Positions 15,728 through 25,400 of a stretch of DNA of 64,000 nt are shown here, piece by piece. The notes beneath the pieces were generated by a model. The model was not told where the DNA came from, made no database searches, and saw only the letters and a list, made by a program, of their open reading frames with translations. The stretch is from CAG-390 sp045531455 (lineage in GTDB: Bacteria; Bacillota; Clostridia; Oscillospirales; CAG-272). The translations under genes and the position numbers were made by a program. The first letter of the stretch is position 1; each line of letters begins with the position of its first letter. Location of the stretch: positions 45,918 through 109,917 of the forward strand of contig JAZSEA010000011.1 in the NCBI GenBank assembly GCA_045531455.1, written 5' to 3'.

Positions 15728-18106
15728 ATGGCTAAGAATCTGGTTATAATCGAGTCACCCTCCAAGGCGCACACCATTCAGGCGTGCCTTGGTTCAAACT
15801 ATAAGATCGTAGCGTCGAAGGGTCACGTACGCGACCTGCCCAAGAGCACCTTCGCTATCGATATCGAAAATGATTTCACCCCCAAGTATATAAATATCCG
15901 CGGTAAGGGCGACCTTATCAAGGAGCTCAAGAAGGAGGCAAAAGCCGCGAAGACCGTTTATCTCGCGACCGACCCTGACCGCGAGGGAGAGGCTATCTCC
16001 TGGCATCTCGCCGCGGCTCTCGAGATCCCCGAGGATAAGCTCAAGAGAGTCACCTTCAACGAGATCACCAAGACCGCGATCAAGGCGTCCATCAAGCAGC
16101 CCCGCACGATCGATATCAATCTCGTAAACGCACAGCAGTCGCGCCGTATCCTCGACAGAATCGTCGGATACAAGCTCAGCCCCCTGCTTTGGAAGAGAGT
16201 AAAGCACGGCCTTTCCGCAGGACGAGTCCAGTCGGTTGCTACCCGCCTTGTCGTTGAGCGTGAGGAGGAGATCCGCGCGTTCATTCCCGAGGAATACTGG
16301 ACCGTTGCCGCAAAGCTCAACGCAGACGGAAGCATCTTTGATGTCCGCTACTACGGCGATGCAACAACCGGCAACAAGGTCAAGCTCTCGAACGAGGCTG
16401 AAGCAAAGGCTGTAGTCGATGCCGTTCTCGGCAAGGATATGAACGTGAAGTCGGTCAAGCGCGGAGTTAAGTATAAGACTCCCGCACCGCCCTTTACGAC
16501 CTCGACAATGCTTCAGGAGGCGGCAAGAAAGCTCGGCTTCCAGTCGGGAAGAACTATGCGTACCGCGCAGGAGCTTTATGAAGGTATCAACCTTGGCGCG
16601 GCAAACGGCGGCGCACAGGGTATCATCACCTATATGCGTACAGACTCGCTCCGTATCGCCGCAGAGGCTCAGGATGCCGCACGCGAATTTATCACGGAAA
16701 AGTACGGAGAGGGATACTGCCCCGCATCTCCCCGCGTCTATAAGACCAAGGCAAACGCGCAGGATGCGCACGAGGCTATCAGACCCGCAAGAGTCACCCT
16801 CGTTCCTTCCGAGATCAAGCCCTATCTTACCCCCGATCAGTTCAAGCTTTATAAGCTCATCTGGGAACGCTTCGTAGCAAGCCAGATGGAATCGGCAAAG
16901 CTTGATACTCTCAATATCGATTTCGAGTCCTCGGGACACCTCTTCCGCACGGGCGGATACACAGTATCTTTCCAGGGCTATATGGCTGTATACGAGGAGG
17001 GTACCGACGAGGCTGTCAAGAAGGCTGACGATCCCGATGACATCAAGAATTTCAGGATCCCCAATATTTTGGAGGGTCAGACTCTGCCCTGCGTTGACGT
17101 AAGCAGCGCAAAGCATTTCACCGAGCCGCCCGCAAGATACAACGAGGCAAGCCTTATCAAGGCTCTCGAGGACAAGGGCATCGGCAGACCCAGTACCATT
17201 CCTCCCACCATTACGACCATCATTACCCGTGAATACGTCCGCCGCGAGGGCAAGGCACTTGTTCCCACACAGCTCGGCGAGGTCACGACCGCGCTGATGA
17301 AGTCGGATTTTGCCGATATCGTTGACTATAAGTTCACCGCAAGAATGGAGAGCCAGCTCGACGAGATCGAAGCGGGCGAGACGAATATGATCGACGTTCT
17401 CCGCGAATTCTGGGTCGGATTTGAGCGCGAGCTCACCGAAGCAGAAAAGAAGAGCAGTATGGAAACGGCTCCCGCTGTCGTTGAGGAGACCGATATCATC
17501 TGCGACAAGTGCGGCGCCAAGATGATCGTCAAGTCGGGCAGATTCGGTAAATTTGCCGCTTGCCCGAATTATCCCGAATGTAAGAATACAAAGCCTCTCG
17601 ATGCTAATAAGCAGACCGAGAAGAAGGCTCCCGTTATCGCGGATTTCAAGTGTGAGGTCTGCGGCGGAGATATGGTCCAGAGACACGGTAAGTACGGCAG
17701 CTTCTTTGCCTGCGCAAACTACCCGAAGTGTAAGTTTATCAAGCAGGAGCAGAATAAGCTTGAGGGAGTTACCTGCCCCAAGTGCGGCGGCGCGATCCTT
17801 GTCCGTCAGGGTAGAAACAGAAGCCAGTTCTACAGCTGTGAAAAGTATCCCGAGTGCGATTGGTCGAGCTGGGATCTTCCCGTAGCCGAGAAATGCCCCG
17901 AATGCGGCGAGATGCTCTATAAGAAGAAGTCCCGCCCCGGAGTGCTCATCTGCAAGAGCAAGAATTGCGGCTACGTCAAGGAAGACGAGAAGGCTCAGAC
18001 CGAAAAGTACGGTTATATCCCCGCGGACAACGATGAAGTCCCCGAGGTACCCGTATCTCCCCTTGATATGCCTCCCCCTCCCGGTGATGACGATATCCCG
18101 TTCTGA
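15728..18106 (+). CDS. topA: DNA topoisomerase I (type IA)
   Basis: 792 residues. The N-terminal Toprim domain (NLVIIESPSKAHTI) carries the acidic triad in LATDPDREGE. The active-site tyrosine is Tyr302 in TYMRTDS. The C-terminus holds four Cys4 zinc ribbons (CDKCG...CPNYPEC; CEVCG...CANYPKC; CPKCG...CEKYPEC; CPECG...CKSKNC), then an acidic Pro-rich tail. It relaxes negative supercoils in the cytoplasm. It has its own promoter and an AAAGGA ribosome binding site. The trmFO gene follows by 29 bases, the conserved Firmicute order. Confidence 0.98.
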   Translation: MAKNLVIIESPSKAHTIQACLGSNYKIVASKGHVRDLPKSTFAIDIENDFTPKYINIRGKGDLIKELKKEAKAAKTVYLATDPDREGEAISWHLAAALEIPEDKLKRVTFNEITKTAIKASIKQPRTIDINLVNAQQSRRILDRIVGYKLSPLLWKRVKHGLSAGRVQSVATRLVVEREEEIRAFIPEEYWTVAAKLNADGSIFDVRYYGDATTGNKVKLSNEAEAKAVVDAVLGKDMNVKSVKRGVKYKTPAPPFTTSTMLQEAARKLGFQSGRTMRTAQELYEGINLGAANGGAQGIITYMRTDSLRIAAEAQDAAREFITEKYGEGYCPASPRVYKTKANAQDAHEAIRPARVTLVPSEIKPYLTPDQFKLYKLIWERFVASQMESAKLDTLNIDFESSGHLFRTGGYTVSFQGYMAVYEEGTDEAVKKADDPDDIKNFRIPNILEGQTLPCVDVSSAKHFTEPPARYNEASLIKALEDKGIGRPSTIPPTITTIITREYVRREGKALVPTQLGEVTTALMKSDFADIVDYKFTARMESQLDEIEAGETNMIDVLREFWVGFERELTEAEKKSSMETAPAVVEETDIICDKCGAKMIVKSGRFGKFAACPNYPECKNTKPLDANKQTEKKAPVIADFKCEVCGGDMVQRHGKYGSFFACANYPKCKFIKQEQNKLEGVTCPKCGGAILVRQGRNRSQFYSCEKYPECDWSSWDLPVAEKCPECGEMLYKKKSRPGVLICKSKNCGYVKEDEKAQTEKYGYIPADNDEVPEVPVSPLDMPPPPGDDDIPF

Positions 18107-18135
18107 TCCCAAAAACAGAAAAGGAATTAATTGAT

Positions 18136-19506
18136 ATGACAGGCGAAATGCCAAAGACAATAAACGTCCTCGGCGCGGGTCTTGCAGGCTGTGAAGCGGC
18201 TTGGCAGGCGGCTCGTCTCGGAGTAAAGGTCAAGCTTTACGAGATGAAGCCGAAAAAGCTTACACCCGCCCATAAGAGTGATGGCTTTGCAGAGCTCGTT
18301 TGCTCGAATTCGCTCCGCTCGGACAGCGTGACAAACGCGGTAGGACTTCTAAAGGAAGAGATGAGATATCTTTCGTCCCTGATCCTTGAAGCCGCCGACG
18401 CTACCCGCGTACCCGCGGGATCGGCTCTTGCCGTGGACAGAGTGAAGTTTTCGGATTATGTTACCGAAAAGATCCGCTCGAACCCCAATATTGAAGTAAT
18501 TGAAGAAGAGGTGACCTCACTCCCCGAGGGTGAGATCACCGTTATCGCCACGGGACCGCTTACGAGCGATCCTATGGCTGAGTATATCAGAAACGAGCTC
18601 GGATGCGCGGGACTCCATTTCTTTGATGCCGCCGCACCGATCGTCGACGCCGAAAGTATCAATACCGAGGTCGCCTTCTTTGCATCGCGCTACGATAAGG
18701 GCGATGCGGACTATCTCAACTGCCCTATGACTCGCGAGCAGTACGACGCTTTCTACGACGCTCTTGTATCTGCCAGAGAGGCAGAGCTTCATGATTTTGA
18801 TAAGGCATCCCAGAAGGATCTCAAGGTCTTCGAGGGATGTATGCCCGTCGAGATTATGGCAAAGAGAGGACGTGACACCCTCCGCTTCGGTCCCTTGAAG
18901 CCGGTTGGACTCCACGATCCCCGCCATCCCGAGATAAAGGAGTATTATGCCGTCGTTCAGCTTCGCCGAGAGGATGAGTGCGGAAGTATGTACAATCTCG
19001 TTGGCTTCCAGACGCATCTTGCATTCCCCGAGCAGAAGAGAGTCTTTTCGATGATCCCCGGACTCGAAAATGCGGAATTCCTCCGATATGGCGTTATGCA
19101 CAGAAATACATATCTGAACTCCCCCGGACTTCTTGACCCCGATTATTCCTTCAAGAATCGCCCCGGTGTGTTCTTTGCGGGACAGATGACGGGCGTCGAG
19201 GGATATATCGAATCCGCGGGCTCGGGACTCGTCGCGGGTCTAAATGCCGCGCGCCTTGCGCTCGGACTTGACCGTGTGATCTTCCCCGAGGAGACGATGA
19301 TCGGCGCAATGGCTGCCTACGTTTCGAGAGGCGGCACAGGCTCCTTTACCCCTATGAATGCCAATTTCGGTATAATCGCGCCTCTGCCCGAGAGAGTCAA
19401 GGGTGGCAAGGTTGCAAGATATACAGTTTACGCGGAGAGAGCACTTCGCGTTATAAAGGACTTCGGTGAGAAGCCCACGGAGACAGAAAATGATAGTAAT
19501 TGTTGA
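18136..19506 (+). CDS. trmFO: Methylenetetrahydrofolate-tRNA(uracil-54)-methyltransferase TrmFO
   Basis: 456 residues. The FAD-binding INVLGAGLAGCEAAWQAAR lies at the N-terminus (residues about 9-27). EMKPKKLTPAHKSDGFAELVCSNSLRSD and GQMTGVEGYIESAGSGLVAG are family signatures. It makes 5-methyluridine at position 54 of tRNA using methylene-THF and FADH2, the Gram-positive alternative to SAM-dependent TrmA. AAGGA upstream. Its 3' end overlaps plsX by 17 bases. Confidence 0.97.
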   Translation: MTGEMPKTINVLGAGLAGCEAAWQAARLGVKVKLYEMKPKKLTPAHKSDGFAELVCSNSLRSDSVTNAVGLLKEEMRYLSSLILEAADATRVPAGSALAVDRVKFSDYVTEKIRSNPNIEVIEEEVTSLPEGEITVIATGPLTSDPMAEYIRNELGCAGLHFFDAAAPIVDAESINTEVAFFASRYDKGDADYLNCPMTREQYDAFYDALVSAREAELHDFDKASQKDLKVFEGCMPVEIMAKRGRDTLRFGPLKPVGLHDPRHPEIKEYYAVVQLRREDECGSMYNLVGFQTHLAFPEQKRVFSMIPGLENAEFLRYGVMHRNTYLNSPGLLDPDYSFKNRPGVFFAGQMTGVEGYIESAGSGLVAGLNAARLALGLDRVIFPEETMIGAMAAYVSRGGTGSFTPMNANFGIIAPLPERVKGGKVARYTVYAERALRVIKDFGEKPTETENDSNC

Positions 19507-20542
19507 TTGTATGGGCGGCGATAAGGCTCCCCTTGAGGTAGTCAAGGGCGCATATGCCGCATCCCTCGAATACAATGCCAATTTCATACTTGTCGGCGAT
19601 AAGACCGAGATATTGCGCATCGCGGACGAGGAGGGAATGGACCTTCGACGCTTCGATATCGTCGACGCACCCGTGACGATCGAGATGACCGATCCACCTC
19701 TCGCCGTTATGAAGGCGAAGAAGGATTCGAGTATGAACGTCGCGCTTACGATGCTTGCCGAGGGCAAGGGCGACGCTCTTGTCAGCACGGGCAACACGGG
19801 AGCTCTCTTTACGGGCGCAACTCTGATAGTCCGCAAGATCAAGGGCATCAAGCGCGCTGCGATCGCAAGCATTCTGCCGATGTCGCCTCCCGTGCTTTTG
19901 CTTGATTCGGGCGCGAATATTCAGGTAACCCCCGCTTATCTCGAGCAGTTTGCCATTATGGGAAGCATCTATATGCATAAGATCCACGGCCTTTCTGCGC
20001 CGAGGATCGGACTTCTCAACAACGGTGCCGAGGAGACCAAGGGCACCGAGCTTCAGCTTGAGGCGTATAAGCTCCTTGCGGATTCTCCCGTGCTGAATTT
20101 TGTCGGAAACGTCGAGGCTAATATGGTCCCGAAGGATGCCTGCGACGTCCTTGTTACCGACGGCTTTACCGGCAATATTCTGCTCAAATCCATCGAGGGA
20201 ATGGGCAAGCTTATGCTCCGCACGATGAAGGACATATTCTATTCGGATACCTTAGCGAAGATCTCGGGATTACTTATCAAGAGAAAGATAAACGACGTCA
20301 AGGCCGTATTTGACCCGAATGAGCACGGAGGTGCGCCGATTCTCGGTATCTCGAAGCCGGTTATCAAGGCGCACGGCTCCTCTAACGCAAAGGCAGTCAA
20401 GAATGCGATCAGACAGGCGATCGCTTATGCCGATTCGGGCGTTATCTACAGTATAGCGCGAGAGACCAAGCTTTTTGCGCCGTCTCCCGCACCGAAAAAG
20501 GAAGAAGACAAGACGCTTACGCAGACGGTAAGCGAAAAATAA
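19490..20542 (+). CDS. plsX: Phosphate acyltransferase PlsX
   Basis: 350 residues. IVIVDCMGGDKAPLEVVKGA at the N-terminus, SAGNTGAL-like STGNTGALF, and VTDGFTGNILLKSIEG are diagnostic. PlsX converts acyl-ACP to acyl-phosphate for membrane phospholipid synthesis. The ATG at 19490 follows GGAGACAG and overlaps the end of trmFO, suggesting coupling. In many Firmicutes acpP lies between plsX and rnc; here only 13 bases separate plsX from rnc, so acpP must be elsewhere. Confidence 0.97.
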   Translation: MIVIVDCMGGDKAPLEVVKGAYAASLEYNANFILVGDKTEILRIADEEGMDLRRFDIVDAPVTIEMTDPPLAVMKAKKDSSMNVALTMLAEGKGDALVSTGNTGALFTGATLIVRKIKGIKRAAIASILPMSPPVLLLDSGANIQVTPAYLEQFAIMGSIYMHKIHGLSAPRIGLLNNGAEETKGTELQLEAYKLLADSPVLNFVGNVEANMVPKDACDVLVTDGFTGNILLKSIEGMGKLMLRTMKDIFYSDTLAKISGLLIKRKINDVKAVFDPNEHGGAPILGISKPVIKAHGSSNAKAVKNAIRQAIAYADSGVIYSIARETKLFAPSPAPKKEEDKTLTQTVSEK

Positions 20543-20555
20543 CGAAAGTGAGTAA

Positions 20556-21281
20556 ATGATCTTGATCGATACCCCAAATACTTCCGGGCTTGAAGCAAAG
20601 ATCGGATATATATTCAAAGACAGATCCCTGCTCGTCGAGGCTCTGACACATTCATCGTACGCCAACGAGCACGGCGGGATCAAAAAGCATAAATGCAACG
20701 AACGCCTTGAATTTCTCGGCGACGCGGTACTCTCCTCGATCACGGCGGAGTATCTTTTCAGAAAGTATTACGATTCCCCCGAGGGGGATCTCACCCGAAT
20801 GAGAGCCGAGCTTGTCTGCGAGAAGGCACTTGCCGAATACGCGGGAAAGATCGGACTCGGCGAGGTCCTTCTTCTCGGTAAGGGCGAGGAAAGAGGCGGC
20901 GGACGCGAGAGAAAATCCATCCTTGCGGATGCTTTCGAGGCACTTCTTGCGGCGGTATATCTCGACGCGGGAGCATCAAACGAGGCAAAGGATTCGATCA
21001 GAAGTTACCTTATGCCCCTCGTTGAGGCTAGGCTTAAAAATCTACTCGCCGAATGGCACGGAGCAGACTATAAGACTCTCCTTCAGCAGCTTGTACAACG
21101 CTCGGAGGGCGAGCTTCTCGAGTACGTTACCGTAGGCGAAAGAGGACCCGACCACGCAAAGGTATTCACGGTCGAGGCACGCCTCAATTCAAATATTATC
21201 GGACAGGGCGAGGGTGCAACCAAGCGCGCGGCTGAGCAGGCTGCTGCAAAGCAGGCACTTATCCTGTTCGGAGAGCTTTAA
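20556..21281 (+). CDS. rnc: Ribonuclease III
   Basis: 241 residues. The catalytic domain has the signature NERLEFLGDAVLS (about 49-61) and a second acidic cluster in ILADAFEALLAAVYLD. A C-terminal double-stranded RNA-binding domain starts near residue 160 (DYKTLLQQLVQ) and ends with RAAEQAAAKQAL. It cleaves double-stranded RNA, including rRNA precursors. rnc-smc-ftsY neighbourhood is typical; here a radical SAM gene is inserted between rnc and smc. Confidence 0.97.
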   Translation: MILIDTPNTSGLEAKIGYIFKDRSLLVEALTHSSYANEHGGIKKHKCNERLEFLGDAVLSSITAEYLFRKYYDSPEGDLTRMRAELVCEKALAEYAGKIGLGEVLLLGKGEERGGGRERKSILADAFEALLAAVYLDAGASNEAKDSIRSYLMPLVEARLKNLLAEWHGADYKTLLQQLVQRSEGELLEYVTVGERGPDHAKVFTVEARLNSNIIGQGEGATKRAAEQAAAKQALILFGEL

Positions 21282-21291
21282 CTAGATATAC

Positions 21292-21319
21292 GCAGGGCGG
21301 ATTTTCGGGTTCGCCCTGC
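21292..21319 (+). other. Hairpin between rnc and the radical SAM gene
   Basis: GCAGGGCG (21292-21299) pairs with CGCCCTGC (21312-21319), extended by two further pairs. The sequence after it is AAAAGTGTTTTTTC, so it is at best a weak terminator or an mRNA processing hairpin. Confidence 0.5.
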
Positions 21320-21350
21320 AAAAGTGTTTTTTCAGAAAGGAGGATGAGAT

Positions 21351-22385
21351 ATGCGGCACGTCAATATTCCGATTTTTATACCCCATCTCGGATGCCCGAA
21401 TAACTGTGTTTTCTGCGATCAGAGAAAGATATCGGGCTGTATTTCCTTTGACGAATCGGGCGTAAAAGCGCAGATCGAAGAAGTGCTTTCAACTCTCTGT
21501 CCAGATGACGAAGCCGAGATCGCATTTTTCGGCGGCTCATTTACTGGGATCGACCGTGAGCTGATGATCAGACTCCTCCTCATTTCGGATGAATTTGTCG
21601 AGAGCGGCAGAGTCGGCAGCGTTCGTTGCTCGACCCGTCCCGACTATATCGACGGTGAAATACTCGAGATATTGCGCGAGCATCACGTGAAAACGATAGA
21701 ACTCGGCATACAGAGTATGTCGGATGAAGTCCTTTCGGCTTCAAAGAGAGGACACACGGCAGAGTGCGCACTCGAGGCTTGCCGTGCGGTCAAGAATGCG
21801 GGATTCTGTCTCATCGGTCAGATGATGATAGGTCTTCCCGGATCTGTCCTCGAGGACGAGATAGCCACCGCAAGGGCGATCTGCAATGCGGGTGCGGACG
21901 GAGCACGAGTATACCCGACCGTGGTCTTTGCCGAAACCGAGCTTGCTCAAATGACGTCGAGCGGAATATATAAGCCTCTCGATATCGAGGATGCGATAGA
22001 AAGAACCGCATCTGTGCTCGACATTTTTGACCGCGCGGAAATTCCCGTTATACGTGTCGGTCTCTGCTCGGGCGAAAATCTTTCCTCTCCCGAAAGCGTT
22101 GTCGGAGGCGCAAATCATCCCGCGCTCGGCGAGCTTGCGATGGGTGAGCTGACCTACAGACGTATCTGTGAGGAGGCTGACAAATCGATCTTGTCGACCG
22201 ATCCGAGAGGGAAGACGATGACGGTTTACGTGCCCGTCGGAGCAACTTCCCGTGCCGTTGGGCAGAAAAAACGCAATATTTTGCGTCTGAATGAAAAATA
22301 TTGCAAAAATCACGCAATAAATCGCATAAAAATTCTTGAAATTTCTTCTATAATAGGTTATAATATAATAATAGACTTATCATAA
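21351..22385 (+). CDS. Radical SAM protein, Elp3-like, in the rnc-smc interval
   Basis: 344 residues. The iron-sulfur cluster motif is CxxxCxxC in PHLGCPNNCVFCDQ (residues about 14-24). It is followed by EIAFFGGSFTG (the GGT/S motif for SAM), CSTRPDYID and LIGQMMIGLPG, the Elp3/MiaB-like radical SAM layout. There is no GNAT domain, so it is not a full Elp3. The substrate is unknown; neighbours suggest RNA modification but that is inference. RBS AAAGGAGGA. The stop codon lies 29 bases before the chosen smc start. Confidence 0.9.
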   Translation: MRHVNIPIFIPHLGCPNNCVFCDQRKISGCISFDESGVKAQIEEVLSTLCPDDEAEIAFFGGSFTGIDRELMIRLLLISDEFVESGRVGSVRCSTRPDYIDGEILEILREHHVKTIELGIQSMSDEVLSASKRGHTAECALEACRAVKNAGFCLIGQMMIGLPGSVLEDEIATARAICNAGADGARVYPTVVFAETELAQMTSSGIYKPLDIEDAIERTASVLDIFDRAEIPVIRVGLCSGENLSSPESVVGGANHPALGELAMGELTYRRICEEADKSILSTDPRGKTMTVYVPVGATSRAVGQKKRNILRLNEKYCKNHAINRIKILEISSIIGYNIIIDLS

Positions 22386-22414
22386 TGCGATCACCCCGAT
22401 CGCGGAGGTATAAA

Positions 22415-25400
22415 TTGTATTTAAAGCAGATTGAACTACACGGCTTCAAGTCCTTCCCTGACAGAACGAGATTGGTCTTTGAGCCGGGAGCTACCGTCAT
22501 CATCGGTCCCAACGGAAGCGGAAAATCTAATATATCGGACGCTATGCGTTGGGTACTCGGCGAGATATCCTCGAAGAGTCTCCGAGGCACAAAGATGGAG
22601 GACATCATCTTCGGCGGCTCGGACAACCGTAAGCCCATGAGCTATGCCGAGGTCTCGGTCACCTTTGACAACACCGAGATCGGCTCGGATGCCAGACTCG
22701 ACTGTCCCTACGATGAGGTCACCGTGACCCGTCGCTATTACCGCAACGGCGACAGCGAATATTTTATCAACAAGGGCAAGGTAAGACTTCGTGATATTTA
22801 CGAGCTCTTCTTAAACACCGGTATCGGCCGTGACGGTTATTCGATAATCGGTCAGGGTCGAATCGCCGATATCATTTCGCGCAAGGGCGACGAGAGAAGA
22901 GGAATCTTCGAGGATGCCGCTGGTATCGCGAAATTCCGCCACAGAAAGAACGAGGCGGAGCGCAAGCTTGCAGCAACAGAGCAGAATATGGAGCGCGTTC
23001 AGGACATCATCAGCGTCCTCGGAACGAGAATAGCATCTCTCGAGCGCGAAAGCGTCAAGGCAAAGCGTTTTATCGAGTACAGCGAGGTCAAAAGACAGGC
23101 TGACGTTCAGCTTTGGCTCTACGATACCGAGGGACTCCGCAACGAGGAAAATGAGTCGAACACAGAGCTCCGCAGGATCGACCGCGAGATCGCCGAGGCA
23201 GACGAGAGCCTTGCAACTCTCCGCGAACAGCAGGAAAGACTCGAATCCCTCGCATTCGAGAGCAAGGCGGAGGCGGCAAGGATCGCATCCGAGATCTCGA
23301 GCAGAACAAGAGATAACTATGAGCTTGATGCAAGGATCAAGGTCATCAATACCAATATAACCCATACAGAGGGCAGCGTTTCGATCGAACGAGCGACCGC
23401 CGAGGGACTCCGCACCTCCGCGTCCGACGAGGATGCAAGAGTGCTTGCGAAGGAAAATGAGGCAAAGGCGATCGCATCCGAGGTCGCAAATCTTTCCGCC
23501 GATGAAGCAAAGCTCAATGCGGAAGCATCCGAGGCAGAGAAGAAGGCTGACACTCTGGATTCCTCGATCGGACTTGCTTTTGAAGAGCTTTCCTCCGCAA
23601 AGGAAGAGATATCCGATATCCACGCACGTCTCGAGCTTCTCGGGCGTTCGGATGAAGAGGACGTCGGACGTGACGAGGCGGCTCGTAAGAACGTAAACGA
23701 CCGCAAGCGTCTCGCCGCCGCTCACGAAGCCGAATGTGAGGACAGCGAGCGCACGATCGCTGATTACGACGCAAAGCTTGCCGAGAACGCAGAGCTCCTT
23801 GCTGAAAAGAAGCAGGAAGCCGATTCTCTCCGTTCTAAGCGCGATACAGACCGCGCAGAGCTTACCTCAGCTGAGATCAGGATCGATACCCTCAAGGGTA
23901 AGATCGAGGCTCTCCGCCGCATGGAGGAGCATTTCGACGGCTACAACAACAGCGTCAAGTTCGTTATGCGCTCCTATTCCGAGGGAAGGATCGACTGCGG
24001 AACGATCTACGGTCCCCTTTCATCCCTCATTACCGTTGACAGTAATTACGTTACCGCGATCGAGACCGCACTCGGCGCGGCACTTCAGAATATCGTCGTT
24101 GACGAGGAAAGAACCGCAAGAGCTGCAATTTCCTGCCTGAAGCGCAATAACGCAGGTCGCGCGACCTTCTTCCCGCTGACCTCGGTAAGACCCGCGCCCG
24201 AGCCCACTCGCGAGATGAAGCAGGCGGCTTCCTTCAAGGGATACGTCGGAATCGCATCAGAACTCGTTTCCGCGGATAATAAATTCGGCGCGATCATCTC
24301 CTCTATGCTCGGCAGGATCATCGTTTTCGATAATCTCGAGAACGCAACCGAGATGGCAAAGGCACTCCGCTACAGCGTCCGTACGGTAACCCTCGACGGT
24401 CAGCAGATCAACCGAGACGGTTCGTTTACGGGCGGCTCGCTCCGTACAAGCAGCGGAATCCTCACCCGAGCAGACGAGATCAAGCGTATGTCGGCAGAGC
24501 TCGAGGTTCTTTCAAAGAATTCGGAAAAGCTTCGCTCGTCGCTTAAACTTACCGAATCAACTCTCGCCGAGATGGAAAACGATATCGAAGCCGACGAGAG
24601 CGCAAACGCAATGATCGCAACCCTCCGCGCCGTTGAGGCAACGAGGCTTGAAAAGAATAAAGAAACACTCGCCGCAGACCGCGAGCTTCTCGAGAAATTT
24701 ATGGCAGACCTCGAGAACGTCGCTGGCGAGAAGGAACGCCGTGCCGCAGAGGTCGCAAGCCTCGAAGCACGCGAGCGTGAGCTTTCGGCAAAAGTCTCCG
24801 AGCTTGAGGAATTCCGTTCAGATAGCGAGGAAAAGAGACACGCCGCCCTCAAGGAGCGCGATAAGCTCCGCGCGGAGATAATGAATATCACGGTCCGCAT
24901 CTCCGAGCTTCGCCGTGACATCGAAAGCTGTAACGCACTTGCGGAAATGTCGCGCGAAAAGGCACGCGCACTCCGCATAGATGCCGTGGCAAGAGAAAAC
25001 GCCGCGTCCGAAGCGCAGAGAAGAGTCGCAGAGCTCAAGTCCGAGCTTGACGAGGCGATCAAGACTCTCGGCGCGGGAGAAGAAAAGCTTACCGAACTCA
25101 ATGCGCGCAGAAGTGCTGTTGAGGAAGGCTCTCTCGAATACGAGGGCAAGCTCGTCTCTCTTCGTAACTCGACCGAGGAACGTCGCTCGCGCAGAGATAA
25201 GCTTCTGGCTGACAAGCTCCGTCTCGAGACCAATCTCGCGCAGATCCGAGCAAAGCTCGATGCAGAGACCAAGACCTTCTGGGACGAATACGGGCTTACA
25301 AGAGCCGAGGCGATCGCGTTCGGATATCCTGCTATCACAGCGGAGGAACGCCCCGCGGTATTCTCACTCCAGACAGAATACAGAAACAAGATCAGAAATA

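Noticed and set aside
15794..18160. 788-codon open frame on the minus strand opposite topA
   Set aside because: Same reason: antisense to a clear topoisomerase gene, no start signal, composition of a shadow frame.
22385..22387. ATG start for smc
   Set aside because: No ribosome binding site, and it adds ten residues not seen in the family; TTG at 22415 follows GGAGGT and gives the usual N-terminus.
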